Assembly: GCA_028583405.1 (NCBI GenBank)
Contig: CM053243.1
Coordinates: 28,238,116-28,302,115, forward strand
Length of the DNA stretch: 64,000 nt
DNA from: Pogonophryne albipinna
Lineage: Eukaryota; Chordata; Actinopteri; Perciformes; Artedidraconidae
Direction of reading: 5' to 3'
Of the stretch, positions 12,344 to 28,022 are shown piece after piece; position 1 is the first letter of the stretch, and every line of letters starts with the position of its first letter. Position numbers and translations under genes: made by a program. The notes beneath the pieces are model-generated. The model was given only the letters and a program-made list of their open reading frames with translations. It was not told where the DNA came from and searched no databases.

Positions 12344-12640
12344 AGGGCTGCAACCAGCAATAATTTTCCTTATCGATTAGACTGCTGATCAGTTAATCAA
12401 TGTATCGATAATCAATTCATCTATGACACGTCAAACAATTCACGAAGCCAAATATGATGTTTTGAATTATCAGAAAAGCCTCTAATTTGACAGGCTTGAA
12501 TTGTGGAATATTTTTGAATTGAACTTTGTCTTGTTTGAATAATTCCTGAAAATATTATTCGGTCATCAGATACGTGATCATTATTTTAAAAGGTATAGCA
12601 TTAAATGAAATAAGAGGACCCGCTTTCTAAGCTCTAATTT
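12344..12640 (+). mobile_element. Fragment of a hAT-type non-autonomous element
   Basis: It begins AGGGCTGCAACCAGCAATAAT followed by repeated ATCGATTA/TAATCAATG motifs. From memory, this is the left end of an abundant teleost hAT-type short element whose ends read AGGGCTGCAAC. The matching right end (GTTGCAGCCCT) is absent, so the copy is truncated or badly eroded and its right boundary is a guess. Confidence 0.5.
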
Positions 12641-16685
<4,045 letters not shown>

Positions 16686-16918
16686 AATCTCAGCTAAAAA
16701 CTCACCTCTTTGCACTGGCTTTTAATACTAGTTGAACATTACATTTTTACATTTGTATGTGTTTTTATATGTTTCTAGTTATTGTGCTTTTTATCATGTT
16801 TTTAATTATTGTTTTACTCCCATTGTGTTATTTTATATTGTATGTATTGCCTGTACAGCACTTTGATCAACTGAGGTTGTTTTAAATGTGCTATATAAAT
16901 AAATACAGATTGAGATTG
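16686..16918 (+). mobile_element. 3' end of an L2-like LINE
   Basis: The left part, CTCAGCTAAAAACTCACCTC, reads as SQLKTHLF, typical of the extreme C-terminus of fish L2-group reverse transcriptases. An AT-rich 3' UTR follows, and then the tail CAGCACTTTGATCAACTGAG with TGCTATATAAATAAA. Nothing of the reverse transcriptase core is present, so this is a short 5'-truncated insertion. Confidence 0.6.
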
Positions 16919-18261
16919 TTCCTGCAGGCTAACCTCATTTAGTCTCGGGTGCTTGCTTACAAGTTTTGAACCACTTGGGAAAAGTAGCTTCAGGATTTTA
17001 AACTGGAGACATTTGGTTTTCCTGACAGCAATGTGGAAGTTTAAAAAATGTCATGAGAGCTGGAACCAGACTTTCTACTGCTGGACCGCTCAAACCTTCT
17101 TTTTTTTGGTGTAAAAGTATGCGAAATTTGATGTTGTGTTAGAGAGCACTGACTCAGACTCACTGACTGCATGTGCATCAGACTCACTTGAATCCTGCAA
17201 AAACTTTGAATCCTCAAACTAAGGGTGCAGGCACATAGTAAATGTGACACCATGACAGTCAGGCAGAAAGTGTCAACATTAACTTTCATCTATTCATCTG
17301 AGCATTGGGTTTGTTTGCCCTGCAATCAGCAGCTGAATATTGATTCCAGAAGATTATGAGTTTGCCAAAACACAGTTCCATACAAATGTGATGGAAAATA
17401 CTGTCATTGCATCATTAATGATTAATCATCTTACATGTGCAATCCATTTGCATGTGTATATTTCCGTGAGCATGTGTGTCTTTTACTCGTCTAAGGAATG
17501 TTGGTGTCTCATTTAAAAAGCTTGTGTATGCATAAAAAAACAAACATTCAGATGGCTATTCCCATGCATAAGTATGGATTTGATGTTGTAATGTGAACAT
17601 TGTACATGTATGAAGTGTATGAGTGCATGTGCATCTATATCTAAGTCAGTGTTATTCTAGTTTGTGGCATAGGAGAAAAATTAGATAAAGGAAGCACAGT
17701 GCTCAAAAGCATTACAATGTGCAATAAACTTAATTGAACATGAAATTAATTGATTCCATCTCTCTTGCCGTAATCGCAGGATAGTCACAGGAATCTTTTA
17801 TGAGATATGACTTTTAGTATCTATGTCTTCTCATTTTGCAGCTCCAGAGATGGATGTTGTTGTGCTTTGCCGTTGTTTAGATCTCCACTGGACACCAAAT
17901 TAGGTAATTTCATTACAAAACCTTTAAGTGAAAACTATAGTTTCTTTCAATTATTTATAGCAGTCTGGTCTCCAAAGTAATTAATAATACCTTCCAAGGC
18001 AGCAGTTTCAGGAAGAAAATAAAACACATGCAGTCAAACGCTAGTGATGAAACAGCCATCAGGTTAGTGAAATGGATTTTGAACATTACAGGCGCGTTAA
18101 AGTGTTGTTTGCAACATGAATGATCATTTGACGGATCATGCTTGTCGTCTTAATGTTCCTATTTTTTTATTCATAACACCGCACTTTAGTTCTCAGCAAC
18201 TAAATCGTTAAATACAATGTTACAACTAACAGAACCAATGAGCCGATGTGTGGAAGTAATA
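16919..18261. other. Gene-free sequence
   Basis: No gene or mobile element recognised up to the target duplication of the BEL/Pao-like element. Confidence 0.55.
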
Positions 18262-18266
18262 CCCAA

Positions 18267-18705
18267 TGTAGCGGCCAAAATCATATAGAAATAAAACAGA
18301 TAATTATCTTAAAATAATACAGCCGCTGAGGCACTAGTTAGCAGATCTTACGCAGGGCAATGATCCAGGTCCAGACAAGATTCTCCATTTGTGCAGTTTA
18401 TTCCGATAACAAAGTACAACGAACAGGTTTCCTATATGACTTTCCTTTTGCTGGCTTGAAACACCCTGGTAAAAAACCGTTTGCCTACTAGTGCTCTGGC
18501 TCCCACCTCCACCTGTCTCAAATATATACAATTACACCAGGTGCTCTAATCACCCAGTGCCCAAAACATGCCTTCAAAATAAAAGCATAGAAACTACTTT
18601 AATTTATGAGATTAACTAAGAATACATTTACAATAAACACTATAAAACAGCAAGAAAATAAATGTTAAACTATTAAATAATATAAAGAGATATATAGCTC
18701 CAACA
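18267..18705 (-). repeat. 3' LTR of the BEL/Pao-like element
   Basis: 439 bp with TG...CA ends. It differs from the other LTR by roughly five substitutions in the first 100 bp, and it lacks about 25 bp present in the partner copy (around 20684-20709). Confidence 0.88.
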
Positions 18706-19106
18706 TTCCGGCCCCTAATTGTGGCCAGTGTAAACACACAATTACTTAAATATAAATGGAGCTATACTCTATCTTTATCCTATCCATACAACATACAAAT
18801 AATCATCTGCATAGTTTTCAGGCAACAGCTTCCTGGAAAAGAAATGGAGAGAAAGAAAAATAGTCTAAAGAAACAGAAAGAATAAATGTTCATGATGCTA
18901 CACTGCTGCATCCAGGAGCAGGCGGATCTTCAAACAGGTCTCTCCATGACACTGGTCTTCATTTGGGGCTCACAGAGCTGACCAATCCTTTTCCGTCCTT
19001 CCCTTCATCCAGGGTCCACTTGTATTTGCAATGAAGAACATATCTCCCGTTGGAAATTATTTTCTGAGCCTTTTCCACTCGCTCTGTCATCCTCTTCATA
19101 AGGAGG

Positions 19107-20116
19107 CTACTCTCTGTCTCCATCACTGTTCACACAATCTATCTTGAGGTTGGAAAGCATTTCTTCAACCTGTGTTTCGGTCTGATGTTTATGACTTTGT
19201 TGACTCTCTGATGTCTTGGAGCTGGTCTCCTCTTTGTGGTTTCTTCCCTGCTCCTCACTCTGTTGAGCAGGAAAGCAGTGCTTTTCCCATTGCACTGCTG
19301 ATGTTTTTTCTTTTGAATCATGATGAATGTGAAGTTTGATGAACATCTTCTCTTGTTGTTCCACTGCAAGCTGGGAGGTTAATACAACAGGGCAGCCAGA
19401 GCTGAATCCATTGTCCTGTCCACCGGCCCCAGTATGAACACTTGTCTCTGACTGCAGGTGAAACATGTGCTTTGTTGAAGGATGTGCCTGTGTCCTCATC
19501 TTCAATGTGAAGGGCTGACAGTTGCTTCTGGTGACACACACTGCACTTCAAATATCTCCAATAGTCTTTGATTATGTGACCAGCAGGGCAAACAAAACTA
19601 GATCCATCCACCTTTATGGAATTTGTTTCCTCATTTTCTATTTTCATATTGAAGCTTGAACATGCATCCTGTGAGTGATGGTTGTGTTGGAGAGAAAAAC
19701 AGTTGTAGTTTGGGGCAGAAGGAAACTTTATCTTTTCAGATTTCTGTTTGTTACCATTTTCCACAGATCCTTTCGATCCACGCCTCGAGTGGATTTTCAG
19801 TATGTCAATTTTTGCATTGAGTGCAGTCAGTTTTAAGTCAAAAGCAAGTTTTGTCTTTTCTTTTCTAAGCTCCTCCTCTTGGGCTTCCAATCATAGACTG
19901 TAATGCATGCTTCCTCTTCAATGCAGCCATGCGTTCTTTAAGGACTGCTAAATCAGCTTCAGCTTTGATTATTGCAGATGATCTGTATGATAATCTGACT
20001 ACTTTCTGTGGTCTGGAATTATTGTCCTTTAAACATAACATGTATGGTGCAATGTCCTTAGGATTTACCTCGTCAGAAGATCCACTTCTGTCCTGTGATG
20101 TGGCGTCTTTCATCAT
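19107..20116 (-). pseudogene. Frameshifted BEL/Pao-type gag remnant
   Basis: Gag is the structural protein that packages retroelement RNA in cytoplasmic particles. The reading frame starts at Met 20116 and is split over three overlapping frames (19865-20116, 19318-19890, 19107-19541), implying at least two frameshifts. The first two pieces carry the alanine/lysine-rich helix typical of BEL/Pao Gag (ADLAVLKERMAALKRKHAL, then EAQEEELRKEKTKLAFDLK). Around 19490-19590 is a decayed zinc-knuckle region with CPAGH, KCSVCH and SALHIEDE, which is the usual order in BEL/Pao Gag, though a leading Cys pair is missing. The third piece has no recognisable domain. No protease or polymerase follows. Confidence 0.7.
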
Positions 20117-20512
20117 TTTTCTTTGATTGGCGTTATTTAAATATCCAAATATGTTATTTTAATCCACAGGAGAAAACGCTGATGCATGCGCATGCCTGCG
20201 CGTCAGAGTGCGTAATCACTGTGTGCACCTGTTCCCACGGTCCGACTATTCTTTAAACTTGTTCCACTGTTCATTCATATGCGGCGAAACAATGACTCCA
20301 GCACTCCAATAGTGAGGCCGTTTTGCTATACAGCCACTGGAGAAAATGTTCACATACCGCCCATGTTCCTGTGCCGTTGTTGAAGTCCGTCCAGGGCCCG
20401 GTGTGTCTTTTAAAATGAAATCCAATACTCCACTTCAAACGAGGGCAATCCAAAAATCCACAAAAAAGAACTTCAAAAAACAAGTCCGCTTTGACGGCAG
20501 GGTTTTTTACTT

Positions 20513-20982
20513 TGTAGCGGCCAAAACCATATAGAAGTAAAACAGATAATTAACTTAAAATAATACAGCCGCTGAGGCACTAGTTAGCAGATTTTACGCA
20601 GGGCAATAATCCAGGTCCAGACAAGATTCTCCATTTGTGCAGTTTATTCCGATAACAAAGTACAACGAACAGGTTTCCTATATCCCTTTTCCCAAAGCCT
20701 TTCCTATGGCTTTCCTTTTGCTGGCTTGAAACACCCTGGTTTAAAAAAAAAAAGCGTTTGCCTACTAGTGCTCTGGCTCCCACCTCCACCTGTCTCAAAT
20801 ATATACAATTACACCAGGTGCTCTAATCACCCAGTGCCCAAAACATGCCTTCAAAATAAAAGCATAGAAACTACTTTAACTTATGAGACTAACTAAGAAT
20901 ACATTTACAATAAACACTATAAAACAGCAAGAAAATAAATGTTAAACTATTAAATAATATAAAGAGATATATAGCTCCAACA
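20513..20982 (-). repeat. 5' LTR of the BEL/Pao-like element
   Basis: 470 bp with TG...CA ends, longer than its partner because of an extra CCCTTTTCCCAAAGCC-containing segment near 20684-20709 and a longer A-run near 20742-20753. Confidence 0.88.
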
Positions 20983-21080
20983 CCCAAGTTGTTGTGGTTT
21001 TCCTTTAATATTTGAAATCATCATGTCAATATTATCAAACTCTTTCCATACATTATTTTTTTCAAAGGCAGAAGTACCAT

Positions 21081-22213
21081 GGCCCTTTCTCATTTCTCTA
21101 ACTCCCCTCCTCGACTCCCCTCCTCGACTCCTATCCTCGATACTTAGTCCCGCCCACAGGAGATGTGAGCCGAGGAGCCGAGGAGGGGAACCGAGGAGAG
21201 AGGAGGGGAAGCAGCAGGCGGTTAGAGAAATGAGAACTCCTCTCCTCTGAGCGGTCATTTTAAAGAGACGTCCATTAATGATGACAGGAGGCACAGCAGC
21301 CCTCTGTCTGATGGACAGATGTGTTCATGACCACTTTGATTCATTCACAGTGCGGAATAATGAGACAATAACAGGCTACAGATGCGGGGACACACACACA
21401 TATATATATATATATGTATATATTTATATACATATATATACAATTTCAGAATCAAACAGAGCACTCTCATATTAACGTAACACTATCAGAGACTGGATAT
21501 ATCCCCCCCCCCCCCCCCTCTCTGTGGTCGCTACAATGAGGAAAATAAATGACGGACCAAAAGTTTTATTTACAAGTATTAAAAGTAAGCAGAGGACACC
21601 AAACCAACTGAGACCTGTCTGTCCGCTGCATCTACGCACACACTGTACCAAACACACACACGCACCTACAGCTAACAGCCTAACAGCCGTTGTGTATTTT
21701 ATTATGTGAAGCACTAAATGGTTTTAGAAAAATATGGACTCTTTGTTTGTAGATATCTACTAAACTACAGCAAATAAAGAGAGTAGGCCTGTTATACTGA
21801 GTGATATATATTATACACACTGCTCTGCTTTCTGCACGGACATCACAGCTGTTCTCTCTGGAAACATCGCGTCGCGATGAGAGCAGTTAATAAAATAATA
21901 TCCAGGGGATGCATGCAGAGCTGTCATTGGCTGAGATAAGTCCGGCCGTGCGTCACGACTCTTTGAAACATCTCTGTTGCCGGAAATGCATCCACGAAGG
22001 AGCCGTGGAGGACCGTGGAGGACCCATCAGTGTATCCTCGGTTAGAGCTCCTCCAGAGAGCCTCCTCGATGCTCGATGCTCGGTCCTCGAAGTGCATTTA
22101 GAGAAATGAGATGTCCTTCAACATGGCGTGCTGAAATTCATTTCCGGGTCACTACCGGAGGACCGAGGAGTCGAGGAGTCGAGGAGGGGGATTTGCTGAA
22201 ATGAGAACGGGCC
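21081..22213. mobile_element. 1133-bp inverted-repeat DNA element with CCTCG subterminal arrays
   Basis: The terminal repeats read GGCCCTTTCTCATTTC on the left and, in reverse complement, GGCCCGTTCTCATTTC on the right. CAT flanks both sides (21078-21080 and 22214-22216), consistent with a 3-bp target duplication as in the PIF/Harbinger group, though hAT or another group is not excluded. Inside each end lie repeated CCTCGACTCC/GGAGTCGAGG units (21106-21145, 21175-21210, 22000-22025, 22155-22195), which could be transposase-binding sites. No transposase frame is present. The interior includes an AC/TA run (21401-21442) and a poly-C run (21505-21522). Confidence 0.75.
21400..21522. repeat. AC/TA dinucleotide run and poly-C tract
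   Basis: ACACACACATATATATATAT and related TA-rich sequence to about 21442, then about 17 consecutive C near 21506-21522. Both lie inside the inverted-repeat element. Confidence 0.9.
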
Positions 22214-22734
22214 CATGTATGTTCTTAGTGTGGTGCGATAGATGAAGGGACATGGGGACTTGTTTGTCCAGACTCTTTAAAGTAAACAACCCTGACATGT
22301 GGACCAGCCAAGTGTGTTGGAAAAGCGCAATAATTAATGTGGAAGTGACTGTTTCAAAATGAGCTTATAAAAACAGTTATTTTGTTTTGTTTTCCCTTTC
22401 CCTAATTCTTGTTTTATAAGTATGATGTATCTCTAAAGTAGCTCAACTGCTGAAAGTGTTATACTGCCCAATTAGAGTTTGTTTAATGGCACTGGTGTAT
22501 TTTTGTTGTCATAGCTTTTCTAATGTGCCTGCAATTTAGAATAAACAAAACAAAACAAACTTGTGGGTAAATGAGCGTAAGTAGGTTAGATTTAACTTCA
22601 AATAAATGGTTAGTGCAATGGCTCATGTAAATATGTATTTTATGCCAATATTTCTGTGCATTTTATAGTGGATCTGGATGAATACTGAGCAGAATCCAGA
22701 GGTATCACGCTCAGTGGGGGATGGATGATCCCCG
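22214..22734. other. Sequence between the inverted-repeat element and the LINE frame
   Basis: Part of this may be the 3' UTR of the minus-strand LINE. I cannot place the LINE's 3' end: no clear poly-A or simple-repeat tail and no target duplication is visible. Confidence 0.4.
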
Positions 22735-24423
22735 CTAAATGTCTCTTAAAATTTGCCGGAAGCACTCCACGGTTTCTGCGATGACAGCTTCTTCTGGTAG
22801 CAAATTCCACTCTCTGATTGTTGCATCAATGGCTGAGATGTTATGGACAATCTTGAAGAAGAGAACCAAACGAACCAATCGCCGCCTTTCACTTAATTCC
22901 ACCCAGTTCAACCGCTTGAGCATTTCTGTGACACTGCTGTCCCATTCATAATCTCCAAAAATGAATCTTGCACCTCTTCTTTGTACTGATTCCAGGGCAT
23001 CACTGTCTTTATCAGTGTAGGGGTCCCAGACCGAGCTGGCGTACTCTAGTTTAGAACGTACTAGGGCCACAAAAGCTGTCTCCTTCAGTTTCTGGGGACA
23101 GCGTCGCAGGTTCCGGCGTAGGAAGCCGAGCGAACGGTTTGCCTGTGTTACAATTTGGCCAATGTGTTGGCCAAATTTCAGGTTTTTATGGATTTCTACC
23201 CCAAGATAAGGCTGGTGGGTCACCTCTTTTAACACCTGGCCACATAGAGTATAGTTTTTAATGTACGGGTTTGTTGATCTGCTTGTTCGTAGGATGTAGC
23301 ACTTACTAGTATTAAAGCACATTCCCCAAGTGTTAGCCCATTCCTGAAGTCTAGTCAGGTCACCCTGTAGGTCTTCTTGGTCACTTCCATTTTTAATAGG
23401 CCTGTAGAGCAGGCAGTCATCCGCGAATAACCGCACTGTAGATGCTACATGTGACGGCAGGTCATTAATGTAGCATAAGAAAATCAATGGACCCAGCACA
23501 GTGCCTTGTGGGACACCAGAGTCAACGTGAACTGTACTTGATTTCACCCCTTCTACGACTACTTGTTGGCTTCTTTGCATGAGAAAGGTTGTGGTCCAAT
23601 CAAGTATTGGGCCGGTTATACCTATATGGGCCAGCTTTAGCAACAGGCGCTTATGTGGAACCATGTCAAAAGCCTTTGAGAAATCAAGGATTGCCACATC
23701 GACTTGCAATTTCTGGTCATGATATTTTGCCAAGTCATGCATTGTGACTAGGAGTTGAGTTTCACACGAATGGTTTTGTCGAAATCCATGCTGGAACGGG
23801 GTGAGGACATTATGCCTTTCCAGGTGATTCAACAGGTGTTTGCAAATGATGTGTTCCAGGAGTTTACAACATACTACTGTCAGGGAAACTGGTCTGTAAT
23901 TTGCGGCAGTGTGAAAGTCCCCTTTCTTGAATATAGGCGTAACGTTTGCCTGCAGCCAGTCATCGGGTAGATTTCCTGTTTGCAGTGACTGCGTGAATAC
24001 GCACTTGAGCAGTGGGCCTATTTGGGGGGCCAGCATTTTGAGTATACGATTGGGTAGACCATCTGGGCCACTAGCCTTGTTGATCTTAATATTTGCCAGT
24101 AGTTTGGTCACTCCTTCAGTCGTGATGATCAGGTCTTCTATCTGCGGGGCTGGATCTCCTGATATCGAGGGCTGGCTACCATCATCCTTAGTAAATACAG
24201 ATTTAAATTGTTTGTTAATGAGTTCAGCCTTGTCTTTGCTGCTACTGTAGAGGTCTTCACCCTCTCTAATAGGGGAGACTCCAATGTTGTCCGCTCCACA
24301 CTCTTTGACATATTTCCAGAATAGTCTGGTATTGTTTTCAGCAAGACTCTGGGTGAGTGTGTTTTCGATATAGTCCCAGTGTGCACTGCGAAGGTTATTT
24401 TGAACATGTTTCTTAGTGGGCAA
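22735..24423 (-). pseudogene. LINE reverse transcriptase, about 560 codons open
   Basis: It copies LINE RNA into DNA at a nicked chromosomal target. Numbering from 24423, conserved blocks in order are: KASGPDGLPNRIL near 116-128; TPIFKKGD and YRPVSLT near 162-182; HGFRQNHSCETQL near 212-224; LDFSKAFD (first catalytic Asp, 247); SGVPQGTVLGPLIF (302-315); FADD (333-336, the metal-binding Asp pair, at 23416-23427); then a thumb and C-terminal domain with KLEYASSVWDPY and a final EWNLLPEE. All catalytic residues are intact. The codon at 24423 is TTG, preceded within four codons by TAA, and the linker resumes in another frame, so a frameshift separates it from upstream sequence. Between VHNIS and IREWN (about 526-538) the spacing is shorter than usual, suggesting an in-frame internal deletion. 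Probably inactive because of the truncation. Confidence 0.85.
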
Positions 24424-24480
24424 GAGTGAAAGTTAATCTTTGCAGATACATTCTTTTGTTTTTTTTGCAGGCTGACCCAT
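22735..24480 (-). mobile_element. 5'-truncated non-LTR retrotransposon (LINE), jockey/CR1-like
   Basis: The element is defined by its reverse transcriptase frame. The endonuclease that normally precedes it is missing, as is usual for LINE copies truncated during target-primed reverse transcription. Sequence just upstream in another frame (REYNKWVSLQKKQK, about 24450-24500) looks like the linker before the polymerase, so the truncation point lies near or a little beyond 24480. It runs opposite to the overall numbering and lies 0.5 kb from the inverted-repeat element. Confidence 0.8.
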
Positions 24481-26888
24481 TTATTATATTCTCTTGAAAC
24501 ATCTCTATAAATCATTGTGTTTACCTCTGCTGACATTTGAATGTACTCTGCAAAGTCTAGTAAATGCTTGTTCATAGAAATCTATCATTGTATTGATCGT
24601 TCAGCTCCATGGCCATACACCAAAGAACATCATGTAACTGCTGCCTATTGTTACCGGGACCGCTCCCCTCTGTGCGACGCGGCCGTCCCTTCTTCAGTCG
24701 AAGCGCCTTGTTATCTTGATTGTGTGAACCTGCCCCTAGCTGAAGTCAGCTGAAACATTAATTGGACACAGGGAAAAGTTCACATTCCTCCCAGCCATTC
24801 GTTGCACACCTTTCCATCATTTATGTTCCCTGATGTAAGGAATTCCCTTTGATACGTCCAATCAATGGGCGCTTTGAACACGTTCTACCCAAAGAAAGAC
24901 GGCAAACACAGTATTGAAAGAGCAAGAGAATAGGCGATCCCAAATGCTTCATGGACGATGATGCCTGTGCAAACTCTCGGTGTATTCAGTGAGAAACAGT
25001 ATACGTGTTGGCTTTGATATTTTCTGATGTACCTGCAAGATGGACATTGTCATGAGGTGCGAGGTGAACAAATATTTTACTCACAGCGGGCCTATCCTGC
25101 ATTAACTTTTTAAACCAGTAACATTTAGTCAATGAGATGATTACATATCTGTATACAGTATATACTGAGTTATACACAGTTATATATATGTATATAATTA
25201 TAGTATACTGTAAATCTCACAGAAGGATGTTTATTCAGTTGTATCACATACTGCTACAGTACACACCCCATAACAAAAATATGCTGCATTAAATTCGAAC
25301 CGCGGTGAAACGGCTGTCCTGTCTTTCTCCTCCGTATTCCAGCTAATGAAGGAAAAAATGCAGCAAAAGTAATCTGAGAAATAGAAACAATTCCCAATCC
25401 ACAGTCAGCATCATTATTTGGAAGAAGTCCTCTGTTTTGATGAAATATTGGGCCTGAAAAGCCTGATTTACTTGAAAGCAAAACCGCCAGCCCTCGATAC
25501 CCTGTTATGTGGACTGTAGTAACTGAGGATTCCGACTCTCGGTAGGCTGTTGTGTGCGTGCAGCCATCAACAATTCTCTTTTAATATCCTTTGCAAATAA
25601 AACATTGTGTTCGGTTAGTTTTTGAAGATCTCAAAGTTTCTGTATCTCTCTTTCTAGTGCTCTCCAGCAGATGCAGCCTACACGTATTGATCATCTCACT
25701 AAAGCATTCCCTCTTGTAGCACAGCAAGGACAAGAGCTCATGATTTAAGAATAAGAACTTCGGTTTAGTCACAACACGTTTCTTTTCACTGCTTTTTATT
25801 TTCCCAGTGCTCAGCAAAGTACTGCCACTGATTGATTCGGGGAGATTTCTGGGTGATGGCTGCCCGTGAACACATACTAAACAGGTAACAGATCGGCAGG
25901 ACAGGCTGCATCGCGAATAGAAGAGTAGATAAGGACGAAGAACAGGTCAAGCCCTGGGCCTTCGGGAACGGGGTAGTATTCTAGATGTGCAGTGCAGAAG
26001 CATTTCATTGCTTTAAATAGATTGTTCTTCTTTATTACAACAGTTCATAGATTTTGATAACACTGTGTTTCCCGAAATGATGGTAGAAATCTGGCTCAAT
26101 TGTGACTTTACCAAAGCCTGTTCAATGGGACAAGGGAAGAGCAGAAAAAAAAATCAATTTTATTTAAGTAGTCGCCAGATATAAAACTGATGTGTATGCA
26201 TTAAAACAAATACTTTCTCTGATATAAACTTTTATGCGGGTGATATAATGATGAGGAGATTGAATATAAATTCAGATGGGAAACCATTTATTTTTTGGTT
26301 TGCCAATTTCACTGATTGTGTAAATTTTGCGGGGGAACACAGCGTTCTGTAAACTGTCAATACATACATTTAAGTTATTTATGAGTGAAGACTTTCATCA
26401 CTCTTTTTATTTACATTTGAGCTGTCATCTCCCTGTTAATGATCGTTTAATGTTATCCTGAAATGTGAAGCACTTTGTAGTCTGTTCCAACCTGGTTGCC
26501 ATGAGTGAATCATTGATCATCCTTCTGACGTTTCATAATGCTGATGACTGAGATCTTACTGCCGTGATGCTTTACACAAACATGTGATGAATTAGCGGTA
26601 TGCAAGCTACAAATAGCCACAGCCGTGCGTAATGACAGCTGCTGTGGTGTCGTTGGAGAACCTCGGCAAGGTGACACTGTCGGTGAAATTGGACTTTCTT
26701 TGCCATATTTCTCATTGACAGGTCTAATGAGATGTGGAGTAGACACAAGTGTCAATAAGCAAACGGCTGTGTGAGGCAATTCGACATCCATTCAGGTCTA
26801 AATGTGGGTCTGGAAATGAGGCTTGTGCATGTGCGTTGAGTTCCACAATGATTGTGATGTAACAAACAGACTCAGGTGTATGTGTGGC
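24481..26888. other. Gene-free sequence
   Basis: Unique-looking DNA with a TA-rich patch at 25160-25210. Nothing is recognised with confidence. AATCAATTTTATTTAAGTAG near 26152 faintly resembles the complement of a retroposon tail. Confidence 0.55.
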
Positions 26889-26894
26889 TTAAAA

Positions 26895-28018
26895 CCTGTT
26901 AAGCACCGAGCCTGTTTTTCAGGTCTCAGGCTCGAAAATGACATTCCCAGAACAAATGACCATATCTTCCCTTCTAAAAGGGTTAAATTAATAATCTTTT
27001 TTTTCAAAGCAAGGTTACACCTGTGAGTTGGATGTAGAAGTGTCAGAATCAATATATATGTTTTTATTTTAAAGTAAATTCAGATTGAACACAGTAAATT
27101 ATTGTGTCCGTCCAAAAAAAAAAAATTACTTATAGTGAAAACCACCCTTGAATGATGGGATCGGAGACTAAAAGCTTTAGGAATCCAAACTGCAACATAT
27201 AATAAGTACCCTGTATCAAGATTGATGCAAAACAAGTGAAATTTGAACTTTTTAGAGAGATTTAGCACAAAAAAAAAACACTTCTGGGGTCATTTGGGTG
27301 GATTTGACCTATCTCTGGCCCCCCTTGCTCGATTTTGCTGATTGACATCTCTTTCTAACCGTGAGAGCCAATGGAATCGAGGGGAACTCCCACATACTCC
27401 TTATTTGGTCATTTGTGTGTGTGAGACTACACAGGAAGCTGCGATAACTCTGGTGGCTACCATTAGCAGCTAACTTTTACTCTCCGATTTTTACATAAAA
27501 ATGGAATTATGGACTATAAATTTAAAAAAAATATTCCACAGAAACATTATCAACCTATGGATTAACCGATTCAGTCGCGTTTTTTCTCGTTTTATTGCCA
27601 TTGAACAAGTCTTTTGATCAGATTGACAGCTACAGTGAGACGATCTCCCGTAAAAGCTACGTAAAGGTACGTGTTGTGATGTCTGTGTTTGCTTCCCCTG
27701 TCAATAGTTCGGATCACTCAGTGATGATATATATACCTAAATAATCTGTGGAACCTCAGCTTTAATCGGATATATTGTATGTGCAGCTACGATAAGTAAT
27801 AAGGGTATCTTTTCCCTTGAGTTCTGCGCCAAAGTGCGTTTCTTATGAGACTGTGTTTTGTTTTGGTAAAAATGGTTTGTATCGTCAGTTAGCTGAGATT
27901 CTTCCCGTTAATCTGGTATAACACATTCATAGGTTCTTAAATATTAAGATGCCCTGAGACACAGTGTCGTGAAAAAAAAAGAAAGCCCCCGCCGAGGGGG
28001 GCTTTGGGGCTTAACAGG
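26895..28018. mobile_element. Second non-autonomous piggyBac-like element, inverted relative to the first
   Basis: The ends read CCTGTTAAGC (from 26895) and GGGGCTTAACAGG (to 28018). The right flank is a clean TTAA (28019-28022); the left flank reads TTAAAA, so one duplication has drifted. About 26895-27250 is the reverse complement of 11200-11583, and about 27780-28018 matches the complement of 9551-9850. It therefore represents the same family at 1124 bp, without the internal inverted terminus seen in the longer copy. A GC-rich hairpin-like AAGCCCCCGCCGAGGGGGGC lies near the right end. No transposase is encoded. Confidence 0.8.
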
Positions 28019-28022
28019 TTAA

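Larger units (their letters stand above)
18267..20982 (-). mobile_element. Non-autonomous BEL/Pao-like LTR retrotransposon with gag remnant
   Basis: Two direct repeats (18267-18705 and 20513-20982), each starting TGTAGCGGCC and ending CTCCAACA, enclose 1807 bp. The flanks carry an exact 5-bp duplication, CCCAA (18262-18266 and 20983-20987), as left by an LTR-element integrase. The coding remnant is on the minus strand, so the right LTR is the 5' one. A purine-rich AATTAGGGGCCGGAA (minus strand) next to the left LTR fits a polypurine tract. No canonical TGG-type primer binding site follows the 5' LTR. Protease, reverse transcriptase, RNase H and integrase are absent, so it relied on a full element for copying. 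Confidence 0.88.

Noticed and set aside
19929..20126. Plus-strand frame opposite the gag remnant
   Set aside because: Shadow of the minus-strand gag frame.
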